NCBI RefSeq assembly: GCF_000247695.1
Contig: NW_004624742.1
Location: 6,548,770-6,612,769, forward strand
Source of the DNA: Heterocephalus glaber
Taxonomy: Eukaryota > Chordata > Mammalia > Rodentia > Bathyergidae
Length of the DNA: 64,000 nt
Direction of reading: 5' to 3'
The notes under the pieces were generated by a model, which was not told the DNA's origin, did not search any database, and worked only from the letters and a program-made list of their open reading frames with translations. Numbering within the stretch: position 1 is the stretch's first letter; the number at the start of each line of letters is the position of its first letter. Both the position numbers and the translations under genes were made by a program. Shown piece by piece: positions 12,113 to 22,374 of this stretch.

Positions 12113-12478
12113 TACACTGGACCCTTGACTTACAAACTCAATTTGTTCTTGAGTGCCGGATGTAACTCAAATTGGTCAACTGAAGGCTCAGGCTCCTTAC
12201 ATAGCCTTCAAGTCTCTCTCCTGTACACAGGCAGATCTCAGTGTCCTTAGAGAGACATTGGCTCCGGATTTCTCAATTAACCCCACACAGGAAGGGATGT
12301 TGTAATCTTCCTTCCAGAGCTCTTTAAGGATAAATCTGTATCTGAGACCATCTTGAAGCACTAGTGGCCGGCATTTGGGTCATAACTCAAGATTTTGGTC
12401 ATAAGTTAAAACTAAAATTCTGGTTGTAACCGAGGTTGTTTGTACATCGAGCCAGTCGTAACTCAAGGATCCACTGTA
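12113..12478. mobile_element. Non-autonomous Tc1/mariner-type element (MITE-like)
   Basis: The element is 366 bp and begins TACACTGGACCCTTGACTTA. It ends with the inverted counterpart, whose reverse complement begins TACAGTGGATCCTTGAGTTA. The terminal inverted repeats match at about 20 of 24 positions and are bounded by TA, the Tc1/mariner target. Inside, GTAACTCAA / GTCATAACTCAA-like subterminal repeats recur. There is no transposase frame. The family name is uncertain (possibly Tigger-related). Confidence 0.82.
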
Positions 12479-12694
12479 ATTGTATTTATGGTAATTTAAA
12501 GACTCATGAGTGAGTAGAGCAAAATTTGGTCTTGGAAGCCAGCAGGTATGGTAGTGCTCAAGGGAGAGTCTGACTAGCTTGGATGCCCTTTCCAAGCTGG
12601 CCCCTCTCCCTTTTCCTTCTCTGCAGCTTGGAGAAGACTGGCAGCATAGCAGACTGGTGGCAGGTGGGGGCCCAGGCTGCCTGTGTCCAAATTC

Positions 12695-12824
12695 TGTCTC
12701 CACCATTGCTCAGTTCCACAGACATAAGCAAGATGCTTACCCTTTCTACACCTTAGTCCCTTGTCTATAAATTGGGGGTGATACTGGTACCTCTCAGGAT
12801 GTTATAGACACTAAATGGTTGGTT
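12695..12824 (+). repeat. MIR SINE, interrupted by an L1
   Basis: MIR-like text (ATAAGCAAGATGCTTACCCTTTCTACACC...TAAATTGGGGGTGATA...) runs up to the L1 target site at 12825. It appears to resume after 14015 (AGCTAATAAAGTAAGCACTCA). Confidence 0.7.
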
Positions 12825-13499
12825 ACTTGTATTATATTTTTATTTTCATTCATTAATTTTATTGGTACATCTTAGGTATACAATATGCTGACATTCATTA
12901 CTGCGAATGTGCACCTTTACATAATTTATCATAGTTCTTATTTTTCCCCCTTCCCCTGCCCTCCCTTCAACCCCTCCACCCCTCCTTATTTACAAAGACT
13001 TTGTTTCCATTTTTTTCTTTTCCCATATTTATTCCTTCTTTCCTTTCCCCTGTCCCTCCCACTTCCTCTTCCCCTTTGGACCATTTCTTTTTCTGGACCT
13101 TTTCTTCCTATTTCACATATCTATTATACATTTTCATCCTTATTTACACTTTCAGTTTCTCACACTAGAGAAACTATTCGGTATTTACACACGTGTCCCT
13201 ATTTATTTCACTTAAGAGGATGGCCTCAATGTGCATCCATTTAGCTATAAATGTCTCTGGTTTCTCATTCTTTATGGCTGAGTAGTACTCCATTTTATTT
13301 TTTTAAAACACACATTTTATTTATCCAGTTTTCAGTTGATGGGCACTTGGGCTGTTTCCAAGTTTAAGCTATTACAAACTGCCGCTATGAACATGGTTGC
13401 ACATATATCACTGTGGTATGATTCTTTTAATTCTTTGGAGAAGATCCCCAGCAGAGGAATAGCTGGGTCAAATGGGACTTCCAATCCTAGTTCTTTGAG

Positions 13500-13876
13500 G
13501 TATCTCCATACTGATTTCTAGAGTGGTTGCACCAGTCTACACTCCCACCAGCTGTGGACAAGGGTTCCTTTTTCCCCACAGACTCACCAGTCAGCATTTG
13601 TTATTGGTTGATTTCTTTTTTTCTTTTTTTTTTTTGGTACCAGGGATCGAACTCGGGTCCTTGCACTTACACAGCAGGCAGTGAAACCACTGAGCTAAAT
13701 TCCCGGCCCTACTTGATTTCTTGATAGCAGCCATTCTTTCTGGGGTGAGGTGAAATCTCAGCATTGTTTTCATTTGTATCTCCTGAACGACCAGTAATGT
13801 TGAACAATTTTTTATATGTTTATTTGCTATTTCTACTTCTTTGTCTGAGAAATGCCTGTTCATTTCAGATGCCCAT
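13500..13876 (-). pseudogene. L1 ORF2 C-terminal fragment, second copy
   Basis: The frame MNRHFSDKEVEIANKHIK...[18 protein letters not shown] matches the ORF2 C-terminal region of the copy at 6.7-7.1 kb. It is then interrupted by the ID SINE. The cysteine motif region further 3' is damaged. No catalytic domain remains. Confidence 0.85.
13618..13710 (-). repeat. ID SINE nested in L1
   Basis: TSD TTGATTTCTT lies at 13608-13617 and 13713-13722. The body carries the standard ID boxes. Confidence 0.92.
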
Positions 13877-14045
13877 TAACAAGCCATCAGTTTAAATCAC
13901 AGAACCCATCCTCAGGGCCTTTCATTTTCTTTTTTCTCTACATTGGACTCTGGGTAGAGAAATATCTGTATGGTCTGCCATTTCTCTCAGTCTCTCACTT
14001 GTATTATATTTTTAAATGATAGCTAATAAAGTAAGCACTCAAAAA

Positions 14046-14816
14046 TTGTGGGCCATCCTTACCAGTGATGGTAATATCATTCGCAACAGCCAACTCCATT
14101 GTCCTTCCCGACTCTCATTCAAGGAAGGCTGGACTTTTCCATCCTGCCAGGCCAACCAAGAAGCTGGAAGGGGAAAAACAAGACAGAAATCTTTGAAAAA
14201 ATGAAAATATTGTCCTTGGAAGAGGAGAAGAAAGGGTAGCTATAGACGTGGGTGACTTGTATGATTTACTAGATCTGAACACTTGGGGCTATCCCCCAAT
14301 GATTCAATTTGACTTCCTTGACTTTTAATTTGCTCTAATTTTAGGAACAAATTTTAGCTCTCTTCTGCTCCTCCAATGCTATTGCCAGAGAGGAATTATA
14401 TACTTTAAGATGAGAAGGGACCTATGAGATCACTCAAGCCAATGGGATAGTGAGGAGTCTCAGGAGAAAGACAGTTGGCTAAGGAAGTTCTGTTCTTAAG
14501 GAGGAAAAAACCCACTCTCTGGCTCCCAGGACCAAGTGCAGAGCAGAAAATGGGCCTCTGTGCTGTCGGGGGGCGGGGGGGGGGGGGGGGGCTGCAACAT
14601 CACACTCCAGCATCTCCACACACACACAAGGACAGACACAGCCCTGTGCCATCAAGAAACCCCAGTGTAGCAGAGGGAGGTGACTAGAGCCCTGCTGTGG
14701 ATATCCAAGGATACTGAGGGAGCCCAGGGCAAGGGCACCATGCCATCCTGGGAGCACCTGCAGAAAGTGCTCCTGAGGTGCTGGTGACAACTTGAGCTAA
14801 GTGTGGAGGGAGGAAG
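14046..14816. other. Intergenic sequence
   Basis: No gene is seen. The stretch contains the G-run listed separately. Confidence 0.45.
14568..14591 (+). repeat. Poly-G run
   Basis: Six Gs, one C, then an uninterrupted run of about 17 Gs lie on the plus strand. It could form a G-quadruplex and is prone to length variation and sequencing error. Confidence 0.9.
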
Positions 14817-14830
14817 AGAAGTAAACTTGG

Positions 14831-14924
14831 TGGGGCTGGGTATTTAGCTCAATGGTTCTGCTTCCTGCCTCACAAGTGCAAGTTCCCAAGTTCAATCCCC
14901 CATACCAAAAAAAAAAAGAGAGAG
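14831..14924 (+). repeat. ID SINE with TSD
   Basis: TSD AGAAGTAAACTTGG lies at 14817-14830 and 14925-14938. The tail is A-rich, ending in a GA repeat. Confidence 0.93.
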
Positions 14925-14939
14925 AGAAGTAAACTTGGG

Positions 14940-16040
14940 CAAAGGGATGGAAAGATGCTCCTGTCAGACTGAAGAGAACGAACAAGCAGGTCAATGTGGC
15001 TGTAAGCTAACATGCCAGATGTTGGAGGTGGATGAAGCTGGAATGACCAAGGGTTTGAGGGTACAGGAAGGAATGTGCCATTCGAAGGAACAGAATTTGA
15101 GCTTGGAGAATGGGAGCCCTCAGTGGGCTCAGTTACGCAGAACAACTGCAAGCCAGTGCACAATCTGAAGAAGAGATACAAGGTCTGGTTGGGTGGAGGA
15201 TGAAGTGGGGTGTCCGGGTCTGGAGGAGGCTGTCCAGTTATCTTTCTCAAAACTTCCCTTCACTGGTTCCTGGTGGGCAACAGGACTTCCCAGAGACCCA
15301 GGACACCAGAGTCACAAGGACACTCCACACACGGCCACCCCAGCACAGGCAAGCACCCCGCCCCCTGTGCTAACCATTCTAGTGTATCTGAGTAGTCCCT
15401 GCACCCCAACAGAATCCATGTACTTCAGGGGACCACTTTTGACCCTGGGGCATGAAACTTGGGCTCAAATGAGGACAATTCTCCCCCCTCCTCAGCCCTC
15501 TGTCAAAGTGCTTCCTTTTAGTTGGGCGAGTGATTCAGTAAGGGGCACTGGAACCCACGCAGCACTCTTCTGGGGGTCCTGAGAGGTGAAACGTGCAGGC
15601 CAGGGGCAGCTGCTGCTGTTTCTAACAGGAAGAATGGCAGCCCTCAGACACAGCTGGCCAAAAAGGACAGCAAAAGGCCAGAGAAACAGAACCAAGGCCC
15701 TGATGACAAGGTGCGACTGGATCAAACTGGGCCTGAAGCACGTATCCCTCCCCACAGAACAAGTCTCTGGACTCTTCAGTTACCTAAACCAAAACATTCC
15801 ATTGTTTTATAGGCTTTTTTTCTATCTCTTGAAAGCTCGGCGCTGAGGGACAATAAAGTCTTCATCTAAAGCACTGCAGCCAGAACGGATCGGCTCTAAA
15901 CATGTAAAAAAAAAATCACTAGGAGGTTTTCCTGACATCATGTAGAAAATCTAAAATATGTTTGGAATAGAAATCATTTTGGAAAATTCTCTGAGGGGAC
16001 CTGCCTGGCCAGTCACCGCCAGGCTGGGTCCCCTAAAGCG
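14940..16040. other. Intergenic sequence
   Basis: Several overlapping open frames exist on both strands at 15110-15846. None shows a recognisable domain, and they overlap in conflicting frames, as expected of GC-moderate non-coding DNA. Confidence 0.45.
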
Positions 16041-16048
16041 GTGGTGCG

Positions 16049-16062
16049 CTGCCACCTGCTGG
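16049..16062 (-). promoter_or_regulatory. Candidate CTCF motif (minus orientation)
   Basis: The plus strand reads CTGCCACCTGCTGG, whose reverse complement CCAGCAGGTGGCAG matches the CTCF core CCASYAGRKGGCRC at 13 of 14 positions. It sits in a short GC-rich patch outside any SINE. Confidence 0.65.
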
Positions 16063-16389
16063 CCGCAAGGCAGAACGTACTTCAGAAAGTAGCTGGAGCG
16101 TGAACTCCGGGAGAGGCCTTGAAGATCCTGGAGAAGGGGTAAGCTCTTCTGGGACAGCGCGTATTTCTGAGATGTTTTGGATTTTGAGTAGAATGTGTTA
16201 TTTTTATAGTCAGAAAAAAATAGAGATATTTACTTTGGAAAAATGTAGTATTTCATATCTTGTGACATTTATTTTTTATGCTTCACTATTTTCATAAAAA
16301 CCTTGTTCCTTGAAAAAGCAACAGCTACAACCACGAACACCACAGCCAAAGCTCGGTCCCATCTCTCCTGGAAACACGAGCGCACACCG

Positions 16390-16411
16390 CCCCCCCCCCC
16401 CGCGCGCGCCC
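16390..16411. repeat. C-run followed by (CG)n
   Basis: Twelve Cs are followed by GCGCGCGCC. The (CG)n part is a classic Z-DNA-capable tract. Confidence 0.9.
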
Positions 16412-16639
16412 TGCCCCCACTAACTCCGCCTGAAGCAGCAGCCCCTTCCAGAGTTCTCCAGTCGTAAGGTTGAGAACTCTCTGCGAAACCTTGTCTTTTA
16501 AACCCAGCGGTTAAGCACTTTAGGAATTGTTTACCCTGTTCTTGATACAACTTTGGTATTTCTGCACAGTAACCTCTTTGGAATTTGATATCTCTTCTAT
16601 TTCCTCAACCCAAACTGAGGTCATAAGAATGCCATTCCA

Positions 16640-16947
16640 GCGGAGGAGATGGTGACGCTCACCTGGAATCCTAGCATTCTAGGAGGCTGAAGACGGATGC
16701 TCGCAAATTCGAGCCCAGCCTGGGCAATTTAGCAAGACCCTGTCTCAAAATAAAAAATAAAAAGGGCTAGGGCCCGGGGTTTAGCTCAGTGGTGCCGCTG
16801 CCTGCCTTGCAAGCACAAGGTCCTGAGTTTCATCCCTGGAACCAAAAATAAATTAATTAAATTAAAAATAAAAAAGGACTAGAGATATAGTTCAGTAACT
16901 CAACTGAGCCCTGGGTTAAATCCCCAGTAAAAAAAAAAAGGAAAAAA
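16640..16947 (+). repeat. B4 (B1+ID composite) SINE, split by a younger ID
   Basis: The B1-like half (GCTCACCTGGAATCCTAGC...GAGCCCAGCCTGGGCAATTTAGCAAGACCCTGTCTCAAAA) is followed by a diverged ID half (GACTAGAGATATAGTTCAG...). An approximate TSD AAGAATGCCATTCCA / AAGAATCCCATCCCA lies at 16625-16639 and 16948-16962. A young ID is inserted between the halves. Confidence 0.88.
16771..16863 (+). repeat. ID SINE nested in B4
   Basis: A young ID body with TSD AAAAATAAAAAGGGCTAG (ends at 16770) and AAAAATAAAAAAGGACTAG (16864-16882). It landed in the A-rich linker between the B1 and ID halves of the older SINE. Confidence 0.88.
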
Positions 16948-16964
16948 AAGAATCCCATCCCAAA

Positions 16965-17900
16965 TGCTGTTTGGAGTTCCTGCCTGGCCAGGACCCGGAG
17001 AGCAGCAGCAGCAGCCGTCCAGCAGGTGGCGCCCAAACCAGCCTTAACGGCTGGAACGGTGACCTTCCCCAAATCCTCCCTTTACTACGCGCTCTCAGCC
17101 TGCCAAAGGGTGGACTTGGGTGTCACTGGAGTTTGGCTTCTGTTCCTCTGGAAGCACTGAAACTCACACGGGCCTGACACCTGCCGATCCGGCTGGCCCC
17201 CTCCAACGACCGTTTCCGGTGTTGCCCAACCCCGCGGCCCTTGGCCCTGGCTGGGGCTGGCTGGGCACCTGCCCAGGGGCTCGCACAATTGATCTGCGTT
17301 GGGCTACCGCGGGCCACCGCACCCCCTGGCCCCGAACTTGCACTTCCCGGGTCTCTGCGCAGCGCGGCCTGCACTGTCAGTCCGCCATATAGGAGCTGGC
17401 CCCGCAGCCAGGCTGCTTTTCCTTGACCCTTCTCAGCTAGTCCCGGAGCTGCTCCCAACATCCTCAGTCCCCACACACATGTGACCCGGAGCTCTCCAGG
17501 CCAGCGTGATCTGGCCCCATCCAGCCACCTCCTCTTCGCCTTCCTCCCTCCTTGTCTCACTCGGGGACATTGGTGGAACCTGGGTCCTAAAAGCTAGGCT
17601 TCTTCCTCATGGTTTCAAGATTCACAGCCTGTCGCCCATGCAGCTACCACGTGGTGCCGGGAATTTCTCGCCAACCCAGCTCCGGGTGGACCACCCATCC
17701 GAGGCCCACCAAGCCCTGCGACTACCCAGGCCCGCCACAACCGCCACCTCCCTCGGATGTCCACTGTGTTGTGAGGTCAGGGTCACCAACCCACAGCTCT
17801 GGCAGTGAGGGCTCAGGGACATGAGCAGAACCCCTTTCCTGCTGTGTGTCTGTCTCTCCTCCTTCAGAGACCATGAACAAGAGCCTTCTCTGTGAACCGC
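16965..17900. promoter_or_regulatory. GC-rich, CpG-containing stretch (possible weak CpG island)
   Basis: CpGs are denser here than elsewhere in the window (GCGCTCTCAGCC, CCGATCCGGC, ACCCCGCGGCCC, CTACCGCGGGCCACCGC, GCGCAGCGCGGCC). There is no TATA box or recognisable exon. The open frames on both strands overlap. It could be a promoter, an insulator flank or an eroded island. Confidence 0.4.
17019..17032 (+). promoter_or_regulatory. Candidate CTCF motif (plus orientation)
   Basis: CCAGCAGGTGGCGC matches the CTCF core CCASYAGRKGGCRC at all 14 positions. It lies just outside the B4 SINE, about 970 bp from the minus-oriented motif at 16049. Confidence 0.75.
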
Positions 17901-18077
17901 CCTCCCTGCACTTGGAAATGGAGACACCTGTGCTGGGAGTGCAGCGCCCTTGCCTTGGTTCCCAGGCCCCTCTGTCCCAGTCCCCGGGGGACCCACAGCA
18001 GTCTCTGCTGAAGTAGGCAGGGCCCTGCGATCCCCCTGCCTGTGGTTTCTATAACCAGCTTCACAACTGGCTTCTTC

Positions 18078-18275
18078 ACTTACTAGTACTGTGCAACTTC
18101 AGGCAAGCTACTGAACCTCTCTGAGCCTCAGCCGGCTCTTCTGTACATGGCTGTGATAGTTGGATCTGCCCCCTAGGGTACTGTAAAGTGGCAGATACCT
18201 TTGAAGACAGAAACATATTTTCCTCCATTTTATATTCCCAGCACCGAGGATGTGCTTGACATACAGTGAGTCCTG
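18078..18275 (+). repeat. MIR SINE
   Basis: The sequence TTACTAGTACTGTGCAACTTCAGG...CTGAACCTCTCTGAGCCTCAG... matches the MIR core. The tail continues into GTGCTTGACATACAGTGAGT-like text. Confidence 0.8.
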
Positions 18276-18477
18276 TATGTCGGGTTGAAATATTTGATAG
18301 AACTATGTTTTCTCATTTAGGTATTATTTGAGGATTTTTTTTAAAAGGTGTGGGTTAATTTGTAGCAAGACTTTTATTGTAATAAATAAACAAGAATTTA
18401 ACTATTTTAACTCTTTTCAACTGCACAGTTCACTGGCTTTAAGTACATTCACACTTTTTTGGAGACATATGGCTTTT

Positions 18478-18567
18478 GTTTGTTTGTTTTTTGGTACTGG
18501 GGATCAAACTCGGGACCTTGTGCTTGTGAGGCAGGTGCAGGAACCACTGAGCTAAATCCCTGGCCCT
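18478..18567 (-). repeat. ID SINE with TSD
   Basis: TSD CATATGGCTTTT / CATAAGGCTTTT lies at 18466-18477 and 18568-18579, with one mismatch. Confidence 0.92.
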
Positions 18568-18579
18568 CATAAGGCTTTT

Positions 18580-20625
18580 TTAAAACCTCTAACAGCCAGC
18601 ACAGGGCAGGGAAGAGAAGCTGAGCCAATGTGGCTCGTGGGCATGAAGAAAGAAGTGCTGTCCAGAAGGCAGCACCCGGCACAGGCTGCGCCCTGTCACT
18701 CCTGCAGCCCTCAGCACAGTTCTCCACACAGCGGTGCCCTAGAAATGTGACCCTGGGCACACAGGAGTCACACAGGGACAAGGGCACAGAGCAGGGCCCT
18801 AAGACAACGTTTGGGCCCCACCAAGTTTTCCTTTAATAAGATTTTAAGTTGGTTTTAATAACCTGCACTCCCACATAAAAACTTTATTTTGGTTTCTCTT
18901 GAAAAACGTGAGGCTCTGGCAGCTCTGGACTTGTTCTGGGATGATCACTCTGAGTAACAGCTCTGGGGAACAGGGATGAAGTTTCCAACACGTGACAATG
19001 GGAACACAACCGGAGCATTCACCTGCACTGGCACCTCCAGGGTTTGGCTTGTAGAATGCCACCGTGCAACAACATCAGCTCTGGACAAACCAGTGTACCA
19101 CACTATGGTGCATTCGGTTGTCACAGACAGATGCACAAGTCTCTGTCACCTGCCAGTCCCCCCAGCTTTTGCAGTGTCCCTGCCCGGGTGCGGCACAGTG
19201 GAGAGCAAGGTACCAGGCAAAACTGTAGCACAACTTTGCCGCATCCTAAAACCAGCTCCCGAGGCTGGGACTGGAGCTGTGGTCAGAGCACCGTGATGTG
19301 AGCTTCCCTCCCCTTTCCTTCCCCGAGGGACCTGATTTCTGCGATACCTCTGCAGCCTGTGTTTGACCCCGTCCTTTCAAAAGCTAAAGGAAATGAGGGT
19401 TTTTTTCCCTCTCCTCCTTTTTACAAAGCCCTTTCTCACAATTTACCTCAAAACTCAGGCCAACTGCGTCTCATTAGCAGCGTTCTTGAAAAAGAATCCA
19501 AGACTGGCAATAGAAAAGCCAGTCAGGTGAGGCAGTTTTGAGATAAAACAAGTTCGTATAGTGACTAGCTCCAGATTGCCTCATGGTCTTGTTTGGCAGG
19601 TAGAGATTTATCCCTGATAGCATACCAGATGTCACACTTGCTCCACTAAGACATTGGCTTTTATCTCCAGCAGTTCCTGATGGAAGAGATACAGAGAAAA
19701 GACTAGAGCCTTGTTTAAGCGGGGACTAGAGTGTTTGTATCCGGACACAGGAGAAGAGCAGATCATCTGAGAGCTTCCAATCTAGGGCTTAACAGCTTTT
19801 TTAAAAAATCAAACACTTTAAAGCAAAACAGAGAGGCAGTTGTACATTTTGCAATCACTTGTGTAAGGGAAATAACATGCTCCTGATCCAAGAAGCGGCA
19901 ATCATCTAAAACAAGATGCCCTGCTTGGCTCTTCTAGAAGAAAAACAAAGGCTTCCAGAAATTGTCTATCAGCTTGTTAGAGCCACTGTCACTTGACAAC
20001 CCTCACTGTGACAAACTAACTCCTCTGAGACTCATTTTGCCGGGAGTGGCAGCCTCTTCCCATACAGGGCCCAGAGCAGCTTCCTGCCCTGGGCCTTTTC
20101 TGCCCCTTCCTTCCTCTTTCTGTCCACTCCTCAGTCCTGGTGGGACTTTCTGGCTTGGCAAATGTGAGTGCCAAGGCTCCTCGGCAAGTCACACAACCCA
20201 CTGCAAACTGGCTTAGGTGACGGGGCGGCCCTCATGCGCTCAGCGACACTGATCCCCCAGACCTCTGCCAGGAACGGGGTCTGCTCCCAGCTCCTTCTCT
20301 TACTGTCCTTTAGGGAGATTGTTCCATCACAAGCTCCTGTTTGTCCCAGGCAGGGGCTCCTGTACAGCTGGCCCTTGGAGCTTGTCCTGTACTCGGGCTT
20401 ACTCAGAGGAGTGGGGAGAGGATTCAGTCACTTTACACCACTGGGTTTGGTCAGTGGCTGTGGCAAGCGTGGGCACTGTCCTGGGGTGAGCTGCTTCCAG
20501 CAGAGGAACCCTATGGGTAGGAGATGAAGGATCACCTGGTTAGTTTCAGGGTGAGGTCAGGAGGAGATTCTAGTATTTTCCATGGCTACCAAAATAACTT
20601 TTTCCCAACTTGCAGCATAAATATG
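18580..20625. other. Intergenic sequence
   Basis: No gene or confident repeat is seen. The several open frames of 60-119 codons lack familiar motifs. Confidence 0.45.
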
Positions 20626-21411
20626 TCTTATAGTTCTATAGGTAAGAACTCTAACACGGGTCTCAGCTAAAACGAAGAGGTCAGCAGGGCTGCCTTTCTT
20701 TCTGGAGGCTCCTGGCCTTTTCCAGCCTCTGAGCCACCAGTTTATGGCCCTTCCTCCACTTCAGAGCCAGGAATGTTGTGTTTTTCTTGGAAGCTTCTTC
20801 TGTCATCATGACTCCCTCATGTTGACCACAGATGGGGAAGATTCTCCTCTTTGAGGATTCATGTGACTGGATTGGGCCTACCCATTCTACTGAGGACAAC
20901 CACCCCATCTCAAATATTTAACTTTAATCATATCTTCAAAGGCCCCTGTTTTGGGTTTAATAATTCAGATGTTGAAATCCTAACCCCCAGAATGTGACCT
21001 TATTTGGAAAGAGTTTTTCCAGATGCAATTAGTTAAGATAAGATCTTAAAGTGGGCCCTAATCCAATAACTGGTATCCTATAGGAAAAGGAGAAATTTGG
21101 ACATAGATCAGGAAAAAGACAATGTGGAAAGATATAAAGAGAAGACAGTCGTCTGCAAGACAAAGACAAAGGGGGAGACCAGGAACAGATACTTTCCTCA
21201 TTGCCCAAAAAAGCCAACCTGCCAGAACTATGAGACAAGAAATTCCCATGATTTAAGCCACCCAGTTCATGGTACTTTGTAACAGCAACCCTAGCAACTA
21301 ATATCCCATTTTTGCCATGTAAGGTAGCATATTCACAGGTTCTGGGGATTAAGGACATGGGCATCTTTGGCCAGGGAGGGGCATTATCCTGCCTACCACC
21401 ACATTAGATGG
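20626..21411 (+). repeat. Ancient interspersed repeat, split by an LTR
   Basis: The left part (TTATAGTTCTATAGG...GGGTCTCAGCTAAAAC...CAGCAGGGCTGCCTTTCTTTCTGGAGGCTC) and right part (TTTGCCATGTAAGGTAGCATATTCACAGGTTCTGGGG...CATTATCCTGCCTACCA) belong to one common old mammalian repeat. I recognise it but cannot name it with certainty. The MLT1 LTR at 20947-21303 interrupts it. Confidence 0.7.
20947..21303 (+). repeat. MLT1-type MaLR solo LTR
   Basis: Begins TGTTTTGGGTTTAATAATTC and contains ATGTTGAAATCCTAACCCCC, AGAATGTGACCTTATTTGGA, CTATGAGACAAGAAATTCC and TTTAAGCCACCCAGTTCATG, the standard order of MLT1 LTRs. A degenerate 5-bp TSD (GCCCC/TCCCA) is possible. There is no internal region, so it is a solo LTR. 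Confidence 0.88.
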
Positions 21412-22270
21412 TGGGTCTTCACCTACCATTTCAGGTGTTCACTTTACTTTGTCTTGGTTTTGTGCTCAGTAGCCCCTTTCTACCATAAATGACAGAATTC
21501 CCTTGACCATAGGGGTGGGCATATCAAGAGCAGATTCCAAACAACTGGTCTTTGCATGGCAACATTGTCCAGCTTCAGACATGCTGTAATTACAATGAAA
21601 GGTGCTGGTATTTTCTGCCACTTTTAGGTGCACTATTGTGTTTGCAGAATCTAATAAGATGGACACTGTTAGCCACTTTCATAGAAGATGTTAAAATGTA
21701 TGTGCCATTCTACCCTCTACTGGGAGTTCATCCTAAGGCACCTCCACTACACTACAGTGAGCAGGTGTCCCTCACAGCCCTTTGAACCAGCTTCTTCATC
21801 CCCACATGGCCCAGTCAGAAGTCAGCAAGGCCCTCCGCCTTGTGGGTCACCAAGCTACCTGTTGGTTTAGGCCAGATGCCAGACAGCAGAATGTAAAGTA
21901 AAGTAATAGTTAATGAGATGAAAAACAGCATAGAAAAGTAAACCTGTGTGCATTAATAACAGGCTCATGCTTGCTACAAAGTGCTCCACATCCCCTACCA
22001 CTTCCCTGCTCAAGTCCTCGTGCTCTGATTTGGATCATGGAACACTGACTGCTCCAGACAGTTCCTTGTCTTCAGTCATTTTCACCCTTTAATTTTTTTG
22101 AAATCAGGAAAGATGAAAGTGTCACACAGAGAGATCTGAAAATACCATTCCTCTGCTCAGGCTCAGAGACATCAGTGACTCCCCATATCCCATGAAGTCA
22201 AAGTTTCTAACTTCGGCCCAGGAGTTCTACCTCATTGTTCATGGCTCCACACACTCAAGATTCTATTCTA
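21412..22270. other. Intergenic sequence
   Basis: No gene or confident repeat is seen. Confidence 0.45.
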
Positions 22271-22273
22271 GTT

Positions 22274-22372
22274 TTTCCCAAAATATGGTCCCTGAGCACC
22301 AGAATTAGTGTCGTCTGGGTGCTTGTGAAAAAATCCCAGTCCTACTGACTGAATCTTTGAACAAGCACTTGA
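22274..22372. repeat. MER5A-like hAT fragment
   Basis: TTTTCCCAAAATATGGTCCCTGAGCACCAGAATTAGTGTCGTCTGGGTGCTTGTGAAAAA resembles MER5A (a short non-autonomous hAT-Charlie element). The fragment is diverged. Confidence 0.5.
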
Positions 22373-22374
22373 AG

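Larger units (their letters stand above)
12843..13996 (-). mobile_element. L1 insertion with 18-bp TSD
   Basis: A minus-strand L1 3' end closely related to the copy at 6101. The TSD ACTTGTATTATATTTTTA is identical at 12825-12842 and 13997-14014. L1 homology to the sister copy runs to about 13876. The last ~120 bp (13877-13996) inside the TSD do not match that copy in the same orientation. An ID SINE is nested at 13618-13710. Confidence 0.93.

Noticed and set aside
14475..17996. Clustered overlapping ORFs of 60-145 codons
   Set aside because: They overlap in conflicting frames on both strands, show no domain or splice pattern, and follow higher GC content, which lengthens random frames.
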